This document shows positions 7,898 through 16,187 of a DNA stretch of 64,000 bases, one piece after another; within the stretch, counting starts at the first letter, position 1; each line of letters opens with the position of its first letter. The position numbers and the translations under genes are program-made. The notes below the pieces were generated by a model. The model ran no database searches. It was not told the origin of the DNA and saw nothing but the letters and a program-made list of their open reading frames with translations. Location of the stretch: assembly GCF_900112025.1 (NCBI RefSeq), contig NZ_FOKL01000002.1, positions 148,339-212,338 on the forward strand, read 5' to 3'. Source of the stretch: Janthinobacterium sp. 344. GTDB lineage: Bacteria > Pseudomonadota > Gammaproteobacteria > Burkholderiales > Burkholderiaceae_D.

Positions 7898-9586
7898 ATG
7901 TACCATTACGATCAGTACGACCACCTCATCATCAAAGAGCGCATCGCCCAGTACCGAGACCAGGTTGCGCGGCGTATCGCCAATGAACTGACGGAAGAGG
8001 AATTCATTCCGCTGCGCCTGCAAAACGGCCTGTACATGCAGCGCCACGCCTATATGCTGCGCATCGCCGTGCCCTACGGCTTGCTGTCGTCGAAGCAGAT
8101 GCGCATGTTCGCGCACATCGCGCGCAAGTACGACCGCGGCTATGGCCACTTCACCACGCGCCAGAACATCCAGTTCAACTGGATCGAGCTGGAACAAACG
8201 CCCGATATCCTGACGGACCTGGCCTCCGTGGAAATGCACGCGATCCAGACATCGGGCAACTGTATCCGTAATACAACATCGGACCCGTACGCCGGCGTCG
8301 CCGCCGATGAAATCATCGATCCGCGCCCGTACGCGGAAGTGCTGCGCCAGTGGAGCACCTTCCATCCCGAGTTCATCGCCCTGCCGCGCAAGTTCAAGGT
8401 CGCCATCAATGGCGCCGAGGAAGACCGCGCCGCCATCGCCGTGCATGACATCGGTTTGACGGCCGTGCGCAACGCAGCGGGCGAAGTGGGCTTCAAGGTG
8501 ATGGCCGGCGGCGGCATGGGCCGCACGCCCATCCTGGGCAGCGTCGTGCGCGAATTCCTGCCGTGGCAGCACTTGCTGACGTACATCCAGGCCATCATGC
8601 GCGTGTACAACCTGCACGGCCGCCGCGACAACAAATACAAGGCGCGCATCAAGATCCTGCTGAAAGCCATCGGCGTGGAAGAATTCACGCGCCAGGTGGA
8701 AGCGGAATGGGTGGACTTGAAGGACGGCCCGGAAACCCTGACGACCGAGGAAATGCAGCGCGTGGCGGACTTCTTCAATCCGCCCGCGTACGCCACGTTG
8801 CCAGCGTTCGATTACCAGGCCGAACATGCGGACAACAAGGCCTATGTCAACTGGCTGGCGCGCAACGTCAAGCCGCACCAGCGCCCTGGCTACGTGGCCG
8901 TGGTGCTGTCCTTGAAGAAAACGGGCGTGCCGCCAGGCGACGCGACGGCCGAACAGATCGACTTCGTGGCCGATCTCGCCGACCGCTACAGCTTTGGCGA
9001 ATTGCGCGTGACGCATGAGCAAAACCTGGTGCTGGCCGACGTGGAACAGACGAAACTGTTCAAACTGTGGCAGGAAGCCAAGGCGCATGGCCTGGCCACG
9101 CCGAACATCGGCTTGCTGACCGACATGATCTGCTGCCCGGGCGGCGATTTCTGCTCGCTGGCCAACGCCAAGTCCTTGCCGATCGCCGCCGCCATCGCGG
9201 AACGCTTCGACAGCATCGACTTCCAGCACGACATCGGCGAGATCGAGCTGAATATTTCCGGCTGCATCAATGCCTGCGGCCACCATCACGTGGGCAGCAT
9301 CGGCATCCTCGGCGTCGACAAGGATGGCAGCGAATGGTATCAAGTGTCGATCGGCGGCGCGCAGGGCAACAACGCGGCCATCGGCAAGATCATCGGACCG
9401 TCGTTCTCTTCCCTGCAGATGCCTGAAGTCATCGGCCGCCTGCTGCACGTCTACGTGCGCGAACGCCATGAAGGCGAGCGCTTCGTCGATACGGCCCAGC
9501 GCCTGGGCCTGGCGCCGTTCAAGGAACACGTATATGCAACGCCGATCACGGTCGGCAACCTGGTGGGAGAAGACGAATATGTTTGA
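7898..9586 (+). CDS. cysI: Sulfite reductase hemoprotein (siroheme, 4Fe-4S)
   Basis: Nitrite/sulfite reductase family protein of 562 aa that reduces sulfite to sulfide by six electrons. The two half-domains each have a ferredoxin-like and a siroheme-binding part. The cluster and siroheme ligands appear as CCPGGDFC (about 411-418) and SGCINAC (about 454-460). The substrate-side basic segment GHFTTRQNIQFNW lies near residue 85. Start ATG at 7898 follows AGGAATTGAT. No flavoprotein subunit (cysJ) is adjacent, so the electron donor is unknown; ferredoxin or another reductase is likely. The operon with cysH, cysD and cysN makes sulfite reductase far more likely than nitrite reductase. Confidence 0.9.
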   Translation: MYHYDQYDHLIIKERIAQYRDQVARRIANELTEEEFIPLRLQNGLYMQRHAYMLRIAVPYGLLSSKQMRMFAHIARKYDRGYGHFTTRQNIQFNWIELEQTPDILTDLASVEMHAIQTSGNCIRNTTSDPYAGVAADEIIDPRPYAEVLRQWSTFHPEFIALPRKFKVAINGAEEDRAAIAVHDIGLTAVRNAAGEVGFKVMAGGGMGRTPILGSVVREFLPWQHLLTYIQAIMRVYNLHGRRDNKYKARIKILLKAIGVEEFTRQVEAEWVDLKDGPETLTTEEMQRVADFFNPPAYATLPAFDYQAEHADNKAYVNWLARNVKPHQRPGYVAVVLSLKKTGVPPGDATAEQIDFVADLADRYSFGELRVTHEQNLVLADVEQTKLFKLWQEAKAHGLATPNIGLLTDMICCPGGDFCSLANAKSLPIAAAIAERFDSIDFQHDIGEIELNISGCINACGHHHVGSIGILGVDKDGSEWYQVSIGGAQGNNAAIGKIIGPSFSSLQMPEVIGRLLHVYVRERHEGERFVDTAQRLGLAPFKEHVYATPITVGNLVGEDEYV

Positions 9587-10139
9587 AGTACGCGAAGAAA
9601 TCATCAAGAACGCCGCCGTGGTGCCGAATACCTGGGGCTTGCTGCGCCTCGATGAGACCGACACGCCGGAAACGGTGGCCGTGCCTGAAGGCAAGGTCAT
9701 CGTCCCCTTGCTCGTGTGGCAAGCCCAGCGCGCGACCCTGGCGGCCCGCCTGCCCGACATCGGCGTGTGGCTGGCCAGCGACGAGCGTCCGGAAGAACTG
9801 GCCGCCGACGTGGCGCAACTGCCTGTCATCGCCGTGGATTTCCCGAAGTTCACGGATGGGCGCGGTTATTCCATCGCCTTCAACCTGCGCGCCCGCCTCG
9901 GTTTTCGCGGCGAATTGCGCGCCATCGGCGACGTGCTGCGCGACCAATTGTTCTCGATGCACCGCGTCGGCTTCGATGCGTATGCGACGCGCCCGGACCG
10001 CAGCATCCATGACGCCCTGAAAGGCTTGTCCGTGTTCTCGGAAACCTACCAGGCGTCGTGGGACCAGAAAACCCCGCTGTTCCGCCGCCACCACCGCGAA
10101 GGCCAGAATCCTGACCTCGACAACGCGGCCGGCATCTGA
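9579..10139 (+). CDS. DUF934 protein of the sulfite reductase operon
   Basis: Protein of 186 aa belonging to DUF934 (PF06073), a family of unknown biochemistry nearly always encoded next to cysI or cysH in proteobacteria. It overlaps the cysI 3' end by 8 nt, so translation is coupled. Recognisable conserved segments are VDFPKFTDGRGYS and LGFRGELRAIGDVLRDQ. No membrane segment or cofactor motif is evident. An accessory or electron-transfer role to sulfite reductase is plausible but inferred only from linkage. Confidence 0.85.
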   Translation: MFEVREEIIKNAAVVPNTWGLLRLDETDTPETVAVPEGKVIVPLLVWQAQRATLAARLPDIGVWLASDERPEELAADVAQLPVIAVDFPKFTDGRGYSIAFNLRARLGFRGELRAIGDVLRDQLFSMHRVGFDAYATRPDRSIHDALKGLSVFSETYQASWDQKTPLFRRHHREGQNPDLDNAAGI

Positions 10140-10148
10140 GGGGCAATC

Positions 10149-10865
10149 ATGAGCGATCTGACTTCTTTGATTCACGCCACCGAGCAAACGCTGACACGCA
10201 TCGCCGCGGACTTTTCGCCGGCCGTGTTCGCCTCTAGCCTGGCAGCCGAAGACATGGTGCTGACCGACATGATTCTCAAGGCGAAGCTGCCCATCGGCAT
10301 CTTTTCCCTGGAAACGGGCCGCTTGCACCAGGAAACCCTGGCCGTGCTCGACAAGGTGAAAACCCGTTACGGCCACGACATCACCCTGTACCGCCCGCAG
10401 CCGGAAGCGGTGGCCGCCTACGTGGAACAGCATGGCTTGAACGCGTTTTATGACAGCGTCGAGATGCGCCGCGAATGCTGCCGCATCCGCAAGGTCGAGC
10501 CGCTGGGCCGCGCCCTGGCCGGCAACAAGGCCTGGGTCACGGGCCAGCGCCGCGCCCAGTCCACCACGCGCGCCGAACTGCACGTGCAGGAAGAGGACGC
10601 GGCGCACGCCATGACGAAATTCAATCCGCTGGCCGACTGGTCGGAAGAAGACGTGTGGGCCTACATCCGCGCCAACGACGTGCCCTACAATGCATTGCAC
10701 GACCAGGGTTATCCGTCCATCGGCTGCGAGCCGTGCACGCGCGCCGTGCAGCCGGGCGAAGACGTACGGGCCGGACGCTGGTGGTGGGAAAACCCGGATT
10801 CCAAGGAATGCGGCCTGCACATGGTGGACGGCAAACTCATACGCATCAAATCCGTGGCAGCCTGA
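10149..10865 (+). CDS. cysH: Assimilatory APS/PAPS reductase with 4Fe-4S cysteines
   Basis: Thiol-dependent reductase of 238 aa that converts adenylyl sulfate to sulfite and AMP. It has the adenylyl-binding core (FSLETGRLHQET) and the catalytic Cys in KECGLH near the C-terminus (about 220). It also has both cysteine pairs that bind a 4Fe-4S cluster, RRECCR (about 109) and GCEPC (about 193). Those pairs mark the APS-using form, which fits the absence of APS kinase (cysC) in this operon. It begins 9 nt after the DUF934 gene. Confidence 0.92.
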   Translation: MSDLTSLIHATEQTLTRIAADFSPAVFASSLAAEDMVLTDMILKAKLPIGIFSLETGRLHQETLAVLDKVKTRYGHDITLYRPQPEAVAAYVEQHGLNAFYDSVEMRRECCRIRKVEPLGRALAGNKAWVTGQRRAQSTTRAELHVQEEDAAHAMTKFNPLADWSEEDVWAYIRANDVPYNALHDQGYPSIGCEPCTRAVQPGEDVRAGRWWWENPDSKECGLHMVDGKLIRIKSVAA

Positions 10866-10899
10866 ACAGGCTCAACAGAACAAGAAAGCATCTACTAAT

Positions 10900-11811
10900 A
10901 TGAGCAATATTTTGAACCAGCGTCACCTCGACAGCCTTGAGTCGGAAGCCATCCACATCATGCGCGAAGTGGCGGCCGAATCGGCCAATCCCGCCCTGCT
11001 GTTCTCGGGCGGCAAGGATTCCGTCGTGCTGCTGCGCCTGGCCGAAAAAGCCTTCCGTCCAGGCAAGTTTCCATTCCCCCTCGTGCACATCGACACGGGC
11101 CACAACTTCCCGGAAGTCATCACTTTCCGCGACAAGAAAGTGGCACAGCTGGGCGAACGCCTGATCGTCGGCTCCGTGGAAGAGTCGATCAAACGGGGCA
11201 CGGTGCGCCTGCGCAACCCGGCCACGGATTCGCGCAATGCGGCGCAAGCCGTGACCTTGCTGGAGACCATCGCCGAACACGGTTTTGACGCCTGCATCGG
11301 CGGCGCCCGCCGCGATGAAGAGAAGGCCCGCGCCAAGGAACGCATCTTCTCGTTCCGCGACGAATTCGGCGCCTGGGACCCGAAAGCCCAGCGTCCGGAA
11401 CTGTGGGACCTGTATAACACGCGCGTGCATCCCGGTGAAAACATGCGCGTCTTCCCCATCTCCAACTGGACCGAACTGGACGTGTGGCAATACATCGCCC
11501 GCGAGCAGCTGGAATTGCCGCCGATCTACTTCGCCCACGAGCGCCAGGTGATCCCGCGCAACGGCTTGCTGGTGCCATTGACGGACCTGACGCCGCCGCG
11601 CGAAGGCGAGACGGTGGAAACGCAAGTCGTGCGCTTCCGCACGGTGGGCGACATCTCGTGCACCTGCCCCGTGTCCTCAAGCGCGGACACGGTGGACGCC
11701 ATCATCGCCGAGACGGCAATCACGCAAATCACGGAACGCGGCGCCACCCGCATGGATGACCAGACTTCCGAAGCCTCGATGGAAAAACGCAAGAAAGCAG
11801 GGTATTTCTAA
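10900..11811 (+). CDS. cysD: Sulfate adenylyltransferase subunit 2
   Basis: ATP sulfurylase small subunit, 303 aa, which makes adenylyl sulfate from ATP and sulfate together with CysN. The PP-loop ATP pyrophosphatase signature SGGKDSVVLLRL lies at about residues 36-47. The start is ATG at 10900 (MSNILNQRHL); a longer frame from 10690 overlaps cysH and is a shadow. Spacing to cysH is 34 nt. The stop overlaps the cysN start by one base. Confidence 0.95.
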   Translation: MSNILNQRHLDSLESEAIHIMREVAAESANPALLFSGGKDSVVLLRLAEKAFRPGKFPFPLVHIDTGHNFPEVITFRDKKVAQLGERLIVGSVEESIKRGTVRLRNPATDSRNAAQAVTLLETIAEHGFDACIGGARRDEEKARAKERIFSFRDEFGAWDPKAQRPELWDLYNTRVHPGENMRVFPISNWTELDVWQYIAREQLELPPIYFAHERQVIPRNGLLVPLTDLTPPREGETVETQVVRFRTVGDISCTCPVSSSADTVDAIIAETAITQITERGATRMDDQTSEASMEKRKKAGYF

Positions 11812-13127
11812 TGAACGCAGCAATCCAGAACACCTCTTTGACCGACAGCCTGGAGCGCGGCATGCTGCGCTTCATCACGGCCGGTTCCGTCGATGATGGC
11901 AAGAGCACCCTGATCGGCCGCTTGCTGTTCGACAGCAAGGGCATCTTCGCCGACCAGCTCGACGCCATGTCGCGCTCCAAGCACAAGCGCACGGTGGGCG
12001 ACACGGTCGACCTGTCGCTGCTGACGGACGGCCTGGAAGCGGAACGCGAGCAAGGCATCACCATCGACGTGGCCTACCGTTACTTCGCCACGCCGAAACG
12101 CAAATTCATCATCGCCGACACGCCGGGCCACGAGCAGTACACGCGCAACATGGTCACGGGGGCGTCCACGGCCGACGCCGTCATCATCCTGATCGACGTG
12201 TCGAAGGTCAAACTGGGCGACGACGGCAGCGTGGAACTGCTGATCCAGACCAAGCGCCACTCGACCATCGCGCATTTGCTGCAGATCGAGCACGTGGTCG
12301 TGGCCGTCAACAAGATGGACCTGGTCGACTACGATGAGACGGTGTACAACCGCATCGTCGCCGCCTACCGCGAATTCGCCCAGTCGCTGGGGCTGAAGGA
12401 CATCACGCCGATCCCGCTGTCGGCCTTGACGGGCGACAACGTCGTCGAACGCGGCGACAAGCTGGGCTGGTACACGGGCCCGACCCTGATCGAGCTGCTG
12501 GAATCCTTGTCCGTCTACGACGAATCGCACGACGCGCCGTTCCGCTTCCCCGTGCAGCTAGTGGCGCGCCACAACGGCCACGAAGCGAACGACTTCCGCG
12601 GCTACATGGGCCGCATCGAGGCGGGCAAGGTCAGCATCGGCGACACCCTGGTGGTGCAGCCGTCGGGCCAGACGGCGACAGTGAAAGATATCGTCACGCT
12701 GGACGGCTCGCTGCCGACGGCCGTGGTGGGCCAGTCCGTGACCCTGCTGCTGAACGAATACCTCGATATCTCGCGCGGCGACCTGCTGGCCAGCAGCGAG
12801 CGTCCCGCCACCCTGCTGAAACAGGTGGTGGCCGATGTGTGCTGGCTGTCGGAAGACGCGCTGGACCTGCGCCGCAAGTACTGGATCAAGCATGGCACGC
12901 GCCAGACGGCGGCCAAGGTGACGGCGATCGACTCCATCCTCGACATCAACACGCAGCAGCGCCATCCGGCGGAAGGACTGAAGCTGAACGACATCGCCCG
13001 CATCAGCCTGAACGTGCAGCAGCCGCTGGCGGCCGATGCGTATGCCGATATCCGCGCCACCGGTGCGTTTATCCTGATCGATGAAGTCACCCACCAGACC
13101 GTCGCGGCGGGCATGATTCGGCTGTAA
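11811..13127 (+). CDS. cysN: Sulfate adenylyltransferase subunit 1, GTPase
   Basis: EF-Tu-like GTPase subunit of ATP sulfurylase, 438 aa. G1 is GSVDDGKST (about 25-33), G3 is DTPGHEQY (about 103-110) and G4 is NKMD (about 167). Beta-barrel domains follow. GTP hydrolysis drives adenylyl sulfate synthesis. There is no C-terminal APS kinase extension, so this is CysN and not NodQ/CysNC. The start codon overlaps the cysD stop (TAATG). Confidence 0.95.
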   Translation: MNAAIQNTSLTDSLERGMLRFITAGSVDDGKSTLIGRLLFDSKGIFADQLDAMSRSKHKRTVGDTVDLSLLTDGLEAEREQGITIDVAYRYFATPKRKFIIADTPGHEQYTRNMVTGASTADAVIILIDVSKVKLGDDGSVELLIQTKRHSTIAHLLQIEHVVVAVNKMDLVDYDETVYNRIVAAYREFAQSLGLKDITPIPLSALTGDNVVERGDKLGWYTGPTLIELLESLSVYDESHDAPFRFPVQLVARHNGHEANDFRGYMGRIEAGKVSIGDTLVVQPSGQTATVKDIVTLDGSLPTAVVGQSVTLLLNEYLDISRGDLLASSERPATLLKQVVADVCWLSEDALDLRRKYWIKHGTRQTAAKVTAIDSILDINTQQRHPAEGLKLNDIARISLNVQQPLAADAYADIRATGAFILIDEVTHQTVAAGMIRL

Positions 13128-13154
13128 GCCGCGTTGCGACTGAGGAAGGCAAGC

Positions 13155-13922
13155 ATGAACCACTCCACATCCCTCCCCGGCAAGGTCTACCTGGTCGGCG
13201 CCGGTCCCGGCGCGCAAGACCTGATGACCTTGCGCGGCGCCCGCCTGCTGGCGCAAGCCGACGTCGTGCTGCACGACGCCCTGGTGACAAGCGAGATGCT
13301 GGAGCTGTGTCCGCAGGCGGATAAAATCCTGGTCGGCAAGCGCTGCGGCCAGCTGTCGACGGCGCAGGCGTTCATCAACAAGCAACTGGTCGACAACGCG
13401 CGCAAGCACGCCATCGTCGTGCGCCTGAAAGGGGGCGACCCCATGCTGTTCGGCCGCGCCGACGAGGAACTGCGGGCGCTGGAAGAAGCGGGCATCGAAG
13501 TCGAAGTGGTGCCCGGCATCACCACGGCCCTGGCGGCAGCGGCCGCCACGCAGCAGCCGCTGACCAAGCGGGGCGTGTCGCGCAGCGTGGCCTTCTTTAC
13601 TTCCAGCACGGCGCCGGGCGAAGCGGACCAGACGCGCATCCCCGACTGCGACACCCTGGTGCAATACATGGGCGGGCGCGAAGCCATCGCCACGGCGCAG
13701 CGCCTGCTGGCGCAGGGCCGCCCTGCCACGACGCCCGTGGTGGTGATCGAAAACTGCAGCCGTCCCGACCAGCGCATCGTGCGTTTGCCGCTCAGCGCGC
13801 TGGCCCATGGCCTGGGCGACGCGCACGGCCCCGTGCTGGTGATGCTGGGCGAGGCCATGGCCACGCGCGCGCAGCAAGCTATCGACGCGCCGCAGGGCGT
13901 GCCGGCACGCCGTCATGCCTGA
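13155..13922 (+). CDS. cobA: Uroporphyrinogen-III C-methyltransferase
   Basis: SUMT of 255 aa that makes precorrin-2 from uroporphyrinogen III with two SAM, the first step to siroheme. Diagnostic segments are VYLVGAGPGAQDL (about 11-23), VLHDALV and RLKGGDPMLFGRADEE. It lacks the N-terminal CysG dehydrogenase/ferrochelatase domain. Start ATG at 13155 is preceded by GAGGAAGG; the frame from 13134 uses an unlikely TTG. It ends the operon and supplies the siroheme of CysI. A chelatase (cbiX) lies 2 kb away on the other strand; the precorrin-2 dehydrogenase is not in this window. Confidence 0.92.
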   Translation: MNHSTSLPGKVYLVGAGPGAQDLMTLRGARLLAQADVVLHDALVTSEMLELCPQADKILVGKRCGQLSTAQAFINKQLVDNARKHAIVVRLKGGDPMLFGRADEELRALEEAGIEVEVVPGITTALAAAAATQQPLTKRGVSRSVAFFTSSTAPGEADQTRIPDCDTLVQYMGGREAIATAQRLLAQGRPATTPVVVIENCSRPDQRIVRLPLSALAHGLGDAHGPVLVMLGEAMATRAQQAIDAPQGVPARRHA

Positions 13923-13944
13923 AATAAACACAGCGTATTTTACC

Positions 13945-13974
13945 GACTTTAAAGTCAGTAACTGACGTCGTCAG
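13945..13974. repeat. Three nested palindromes after cobA
   Basis: GACTTTAAAGTC (13945-13956), GTCAGTAACTGAC (13954-13966) and CTGACGTCGTCAG (13962-13974) overlap one another, followed by a run of six A. Loops of 0-3 nt make ordinary terminator hairpins unlikely. The layout suggests a multi-site operator for the membrane-protein gene that follows. Confidence 0.55.
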
Positions 13975-14170
13975 AAAAAACATGGTACGATGCTCACGCA
14001 TCTTTTCTCGAGAAGTTATTGCGTGATAGCAATGAAACTCACGCTGTGCCCCGTCATGGCGCTTGCTGTGCGGCTTCCCCGCTGAGGGCGCCGCACGCCA
14101 ACCTCCCCGAAAAAAGCTGCGCCGCAGGCTGCAATACCGCGCCGCGCAACTTGATCCGTCACACCCATAC

Positions 14171-14818
14171 ATGAATTTCACTTCCATGCGCGAAGCACTG
14201 ACTTCGCTCAGCCGCAGCAATGCCGGCGTCGCCGGCGCCGTGCTCTTGAGTATGCTCGCCTCCATCGCCCTGTGGACCGTCTTCCCCGATATCGACGATG
14301 AAAACCATTTGCTGGAATGGCTGCAGGCGCTGTTCCTGGCCCTGGCCTGCACCGTGCACGGCGTGCGCGCCTGGCAGGAGCCCGACCGGCAGTCACTGCG
14401 CTTCCTCATGCACGCGGGCTTGTGCGCCCTGATGTTCGGCTTCCTGCTGCGCGAACTCGACATCGACCAGTTCGGCACGGCGCCCGCCTGGGCACAAGCG
14501 GAAAAGGCCTTGCGCGTGATGGAATTGCTGATCCTGATACGCCTGCTGATCTTCTTCGCGCCGCGCGCGCGCAAGGTTTTCGCCCATGCCGGCCAGATTT
14601 TCAGCATGCGCATTACCATCCTGACGTTCATCGGCGGCCTGCTGATGGTAGCCGGCTGGCCGTTCGACAAGAAAGTCTTCCATGGCATGCCGGACGCGTA
14701 CGCGCTGCTGGGCGAAGAGGTGCTGGAACTGGGCGCCTACCTGCTGCTGTTCCTCGCCTCGCTGTCCGACAGCACGGCGGCCGCGCGTATCAGCCTGGCG
14801 CCCAGGGGCAAACGCTAA
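14171..14818 (+). CDS. Inner-membrane protein of unknown function
   Basis: Protein of 215 aa with about five or six hydrophobic helices (about 18-37, 50-66, 78-92, 118-132, 146-160 and 180-196). I do not recognise the family and see no catalytic motif. The ATG at 14171 is used because upstream codons in the same frame (from 14063) are Arg-rich and lack a membrane character. It stands alone and converges on the Stealth gene, with overlapping stop codons (14815-14818). Confidence 0.75.
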   Translation: MNFTSMREALTSLSRSNAGVAGAVLLSMLASIALWTVFPDIDDENHLLEWLQALFLALACTVHGVRAWQEPDRQSLRFLMHAGLCALMFGFLLRELDIDQFGTAPAWAQAEKALRVMELLILIRLLIFFAPRARKVFAHAGQIFSMRITILTFIGGLLMVAGWPFDKKVFHGMPDAYALLGEEVLELGAYLLLFLASLSDSTAAARISLAPRGKR

Positions 14819-15783
14819 ACAGCTTCGAACGAAGAAGGCAGCGGCAGCAGCCGCTGCAAGGCAGCCGCCACGCGCAGCAGGCGCGGATCGTCGTCCTCGG
14901 CCTCATCGCAGGTATCGTTGATGCAGAAAAACGGCAGGCTGCCGAAGCGCGCCGCCAGCTCCTTAAGCTGGTCTGGCGCGCGCGCATCGCCGCTGGCGAT
15001 ATGCAGCGGGTCAAGTACCATGTCGCGCGCCAACCCCTGATGCACCATCCAGCGCGGCACCAGGTCGGGCAGCAACGCCGGCACCCGCCATGAACGGAAC
15101 ACCGTCGCGCGCACGCCGGCGAACATGGCGGGGGCCAGCGCTTCGAGCGCATGCAGCGCACTTTTCCGCATGGGCCGCGGCGCATGCGCATACAGGTGCG
15201 CCTCGTGCCGGTAGTCGGCGTACTGCGCCGACAGCCATTGCCTGGCCAAGGTGGCGCAATTGACAGGCGCCGCCACGTCGTCGCGCAAATCTTCCAGCGC
15301 TTCTTGCGGCGCGCTTTCCGTGAAGGCGCTCAAGCGCCTGTCCTCGCCATCGCCAAACCAGAAGGCCGGCTCGAACGGCGCGCCAAGAAAGACATCGTCA
15401 TTCAGGTACAAAAAGCATTCGGACAAGCCCGGGATATGGTGCAGATAGGATTCGATATGGCCCGAGTCGAACACGGGCAGCGCGGCGCCGGGCATCAGGC
15501 TGGCGTGGTCGATCACCGTCAGGCGCGGCGAGGCGCGCAGCCAGGCTGGCACTTGCCGGTCCGTCAGCAGATAGACATGGCCATGGCCGGGAAAGAAGCG
15601 TTCGAGCGCGCGCAGGTTGTAGCGCAGTTCGCCATTGTCGCGGTAGCGCCCCGCCACGTTGCCGTGCAGGGCCAGCTGGCCCGGATGCGCCTGCGCCCAG
15701 GCCGCATAGGCCTGCCGCCGGCGCGCGCGCCAGGCGGGATCGGCGCCGTCGACCCACAGGTAGACGATATCGATGCCGCTCAA
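14815..15783 (-). CDS. Stealth-family hexose-1-phosphate transferase
   Basis: Protein of 322 aa with the conserved regions of Stealth proteins: DIVYLWVDGADPAW at the N-terminus (CR1), RYRDNGELRYNLRALERF then FLYLNDDVFLG (CR2), a Trp/Arg segment near RSWRVPAL (CR3) and FFCINDTCDE (CR4). Characterised relatives transfer hexose-1-phosphate in capsule or polysaccharide synthesis. I place the start at a TTG (15783-15781) that overlaps the cbiX stop as TTGA; a TTG at 15816 in the same frame would add 11 residues inside cbiX. It is the last gene of the lptF-lptG-cbiX unit, suggesting a surface glycan role. Confidence 0.8.
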   Translation of the reverse strand: MSGIDIVYLWVDGADPAWRARRRQAYAAWAQAHPGQLALHGNVAGRYRDNGELRYNLRALERFFPGHGHVYLLTDRQVPAWLRASPRLTVIDHASLMPGAALPVFDSGHIESYLHHIPGLSECFLYLNDDVFLGAPFEPAFWFGDGEDRRLSAFTESAPQEALEDLRDDVAAPVNCATLARQWLSAQYADYRHEAHLYAHAPRPMRKSALHALEALAPAMFAGVRATVFRSWRVPALLPDLVPRWMVHQGLARDMVLDPLHIASGDARAPDQLKELAARFGSLPFFCINDTCDEAEDDDPRLLRVAAALQRLLPLPSSFEAV

Positions 15784-16187
15784 GACAGGCTGCTGGAACC
15801 TGGCGCCGCCACGCAATAATCGGCGATGGCGGCCAGCACGCTGGCGTTCTCGCCCACCGCCTCGACCACCTTCAGGCGTAGTTGCGGATGCCGCTGGCGC
15901 AGCTCTTCCACCAATAAGGGCAGATCGCGCAGCACATGCCCGCCCTGCCCCAGGAATACGGGCACCACTGTGGCGTCCAGGGTGGCACCGGCGGGCAGGT
16001 CATCGAGCAGGGTTTGCACCAGCTCGGGCAGGCGCGGCGTCATCAGCTCCAGGAACGCCAGGTGCACGCTGGTGCCGGGCATGCGCGCCTGGGTCAGCTC
16101 GCGCAGGCGTTCGAACGGCGCGGCCCACGATGCGGCGCGCGCGCCGTGGGCGAAGAGGATCAATGCCTGTTTCACGTGCGTCTCCAT
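15780..16187 (-). CDS. cbiX: Small CbiX-type sirohydrochlorin chelatase
   Basis: Short (135 aa) single-domain chelatase of the CbiX/SirB family that inserts Fe or Co into sirohydrochlorin. The metal-binding His residues appear in FAHGAR (about residue 13) and GQGGHVLRDLP (about 90). The start is ATG at 16187, whose A is also the last base of the lptG stop (TGATG), so the genes are translationally coupled. A GTG at 16208 would extend into lptG. It likely completes siroheme synthesis begun by cobA nearby, for CysI. Its place within an LPS export operon is odd. Confidence 0.85.
   Translation of the reverse strand: METHVKQALILFAHGARAASWAAPFERLRELTQARMPGTSVHLAFLELMTPRLPELVQTLLDDLPAGATLDATVVPVFLGQGGHVLRDLPLLVEELRQRHPQLRLKVVEAVGENASVLAAIADYCVAAPGSSSLS

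Noticed and set aside
7886-9853. A 655-codon minus-strand frame opposite cysI
   Set aside because: Shadow of cysI; crosses the cysI-DUF934 boundary and shows no domain.
13134-13157. cobA start at the TTG at 13134
   Set aside because: The ATG at 13155 has a GAGGAAGG ribosome site right before it and gives the usual SUMT N-terminus.
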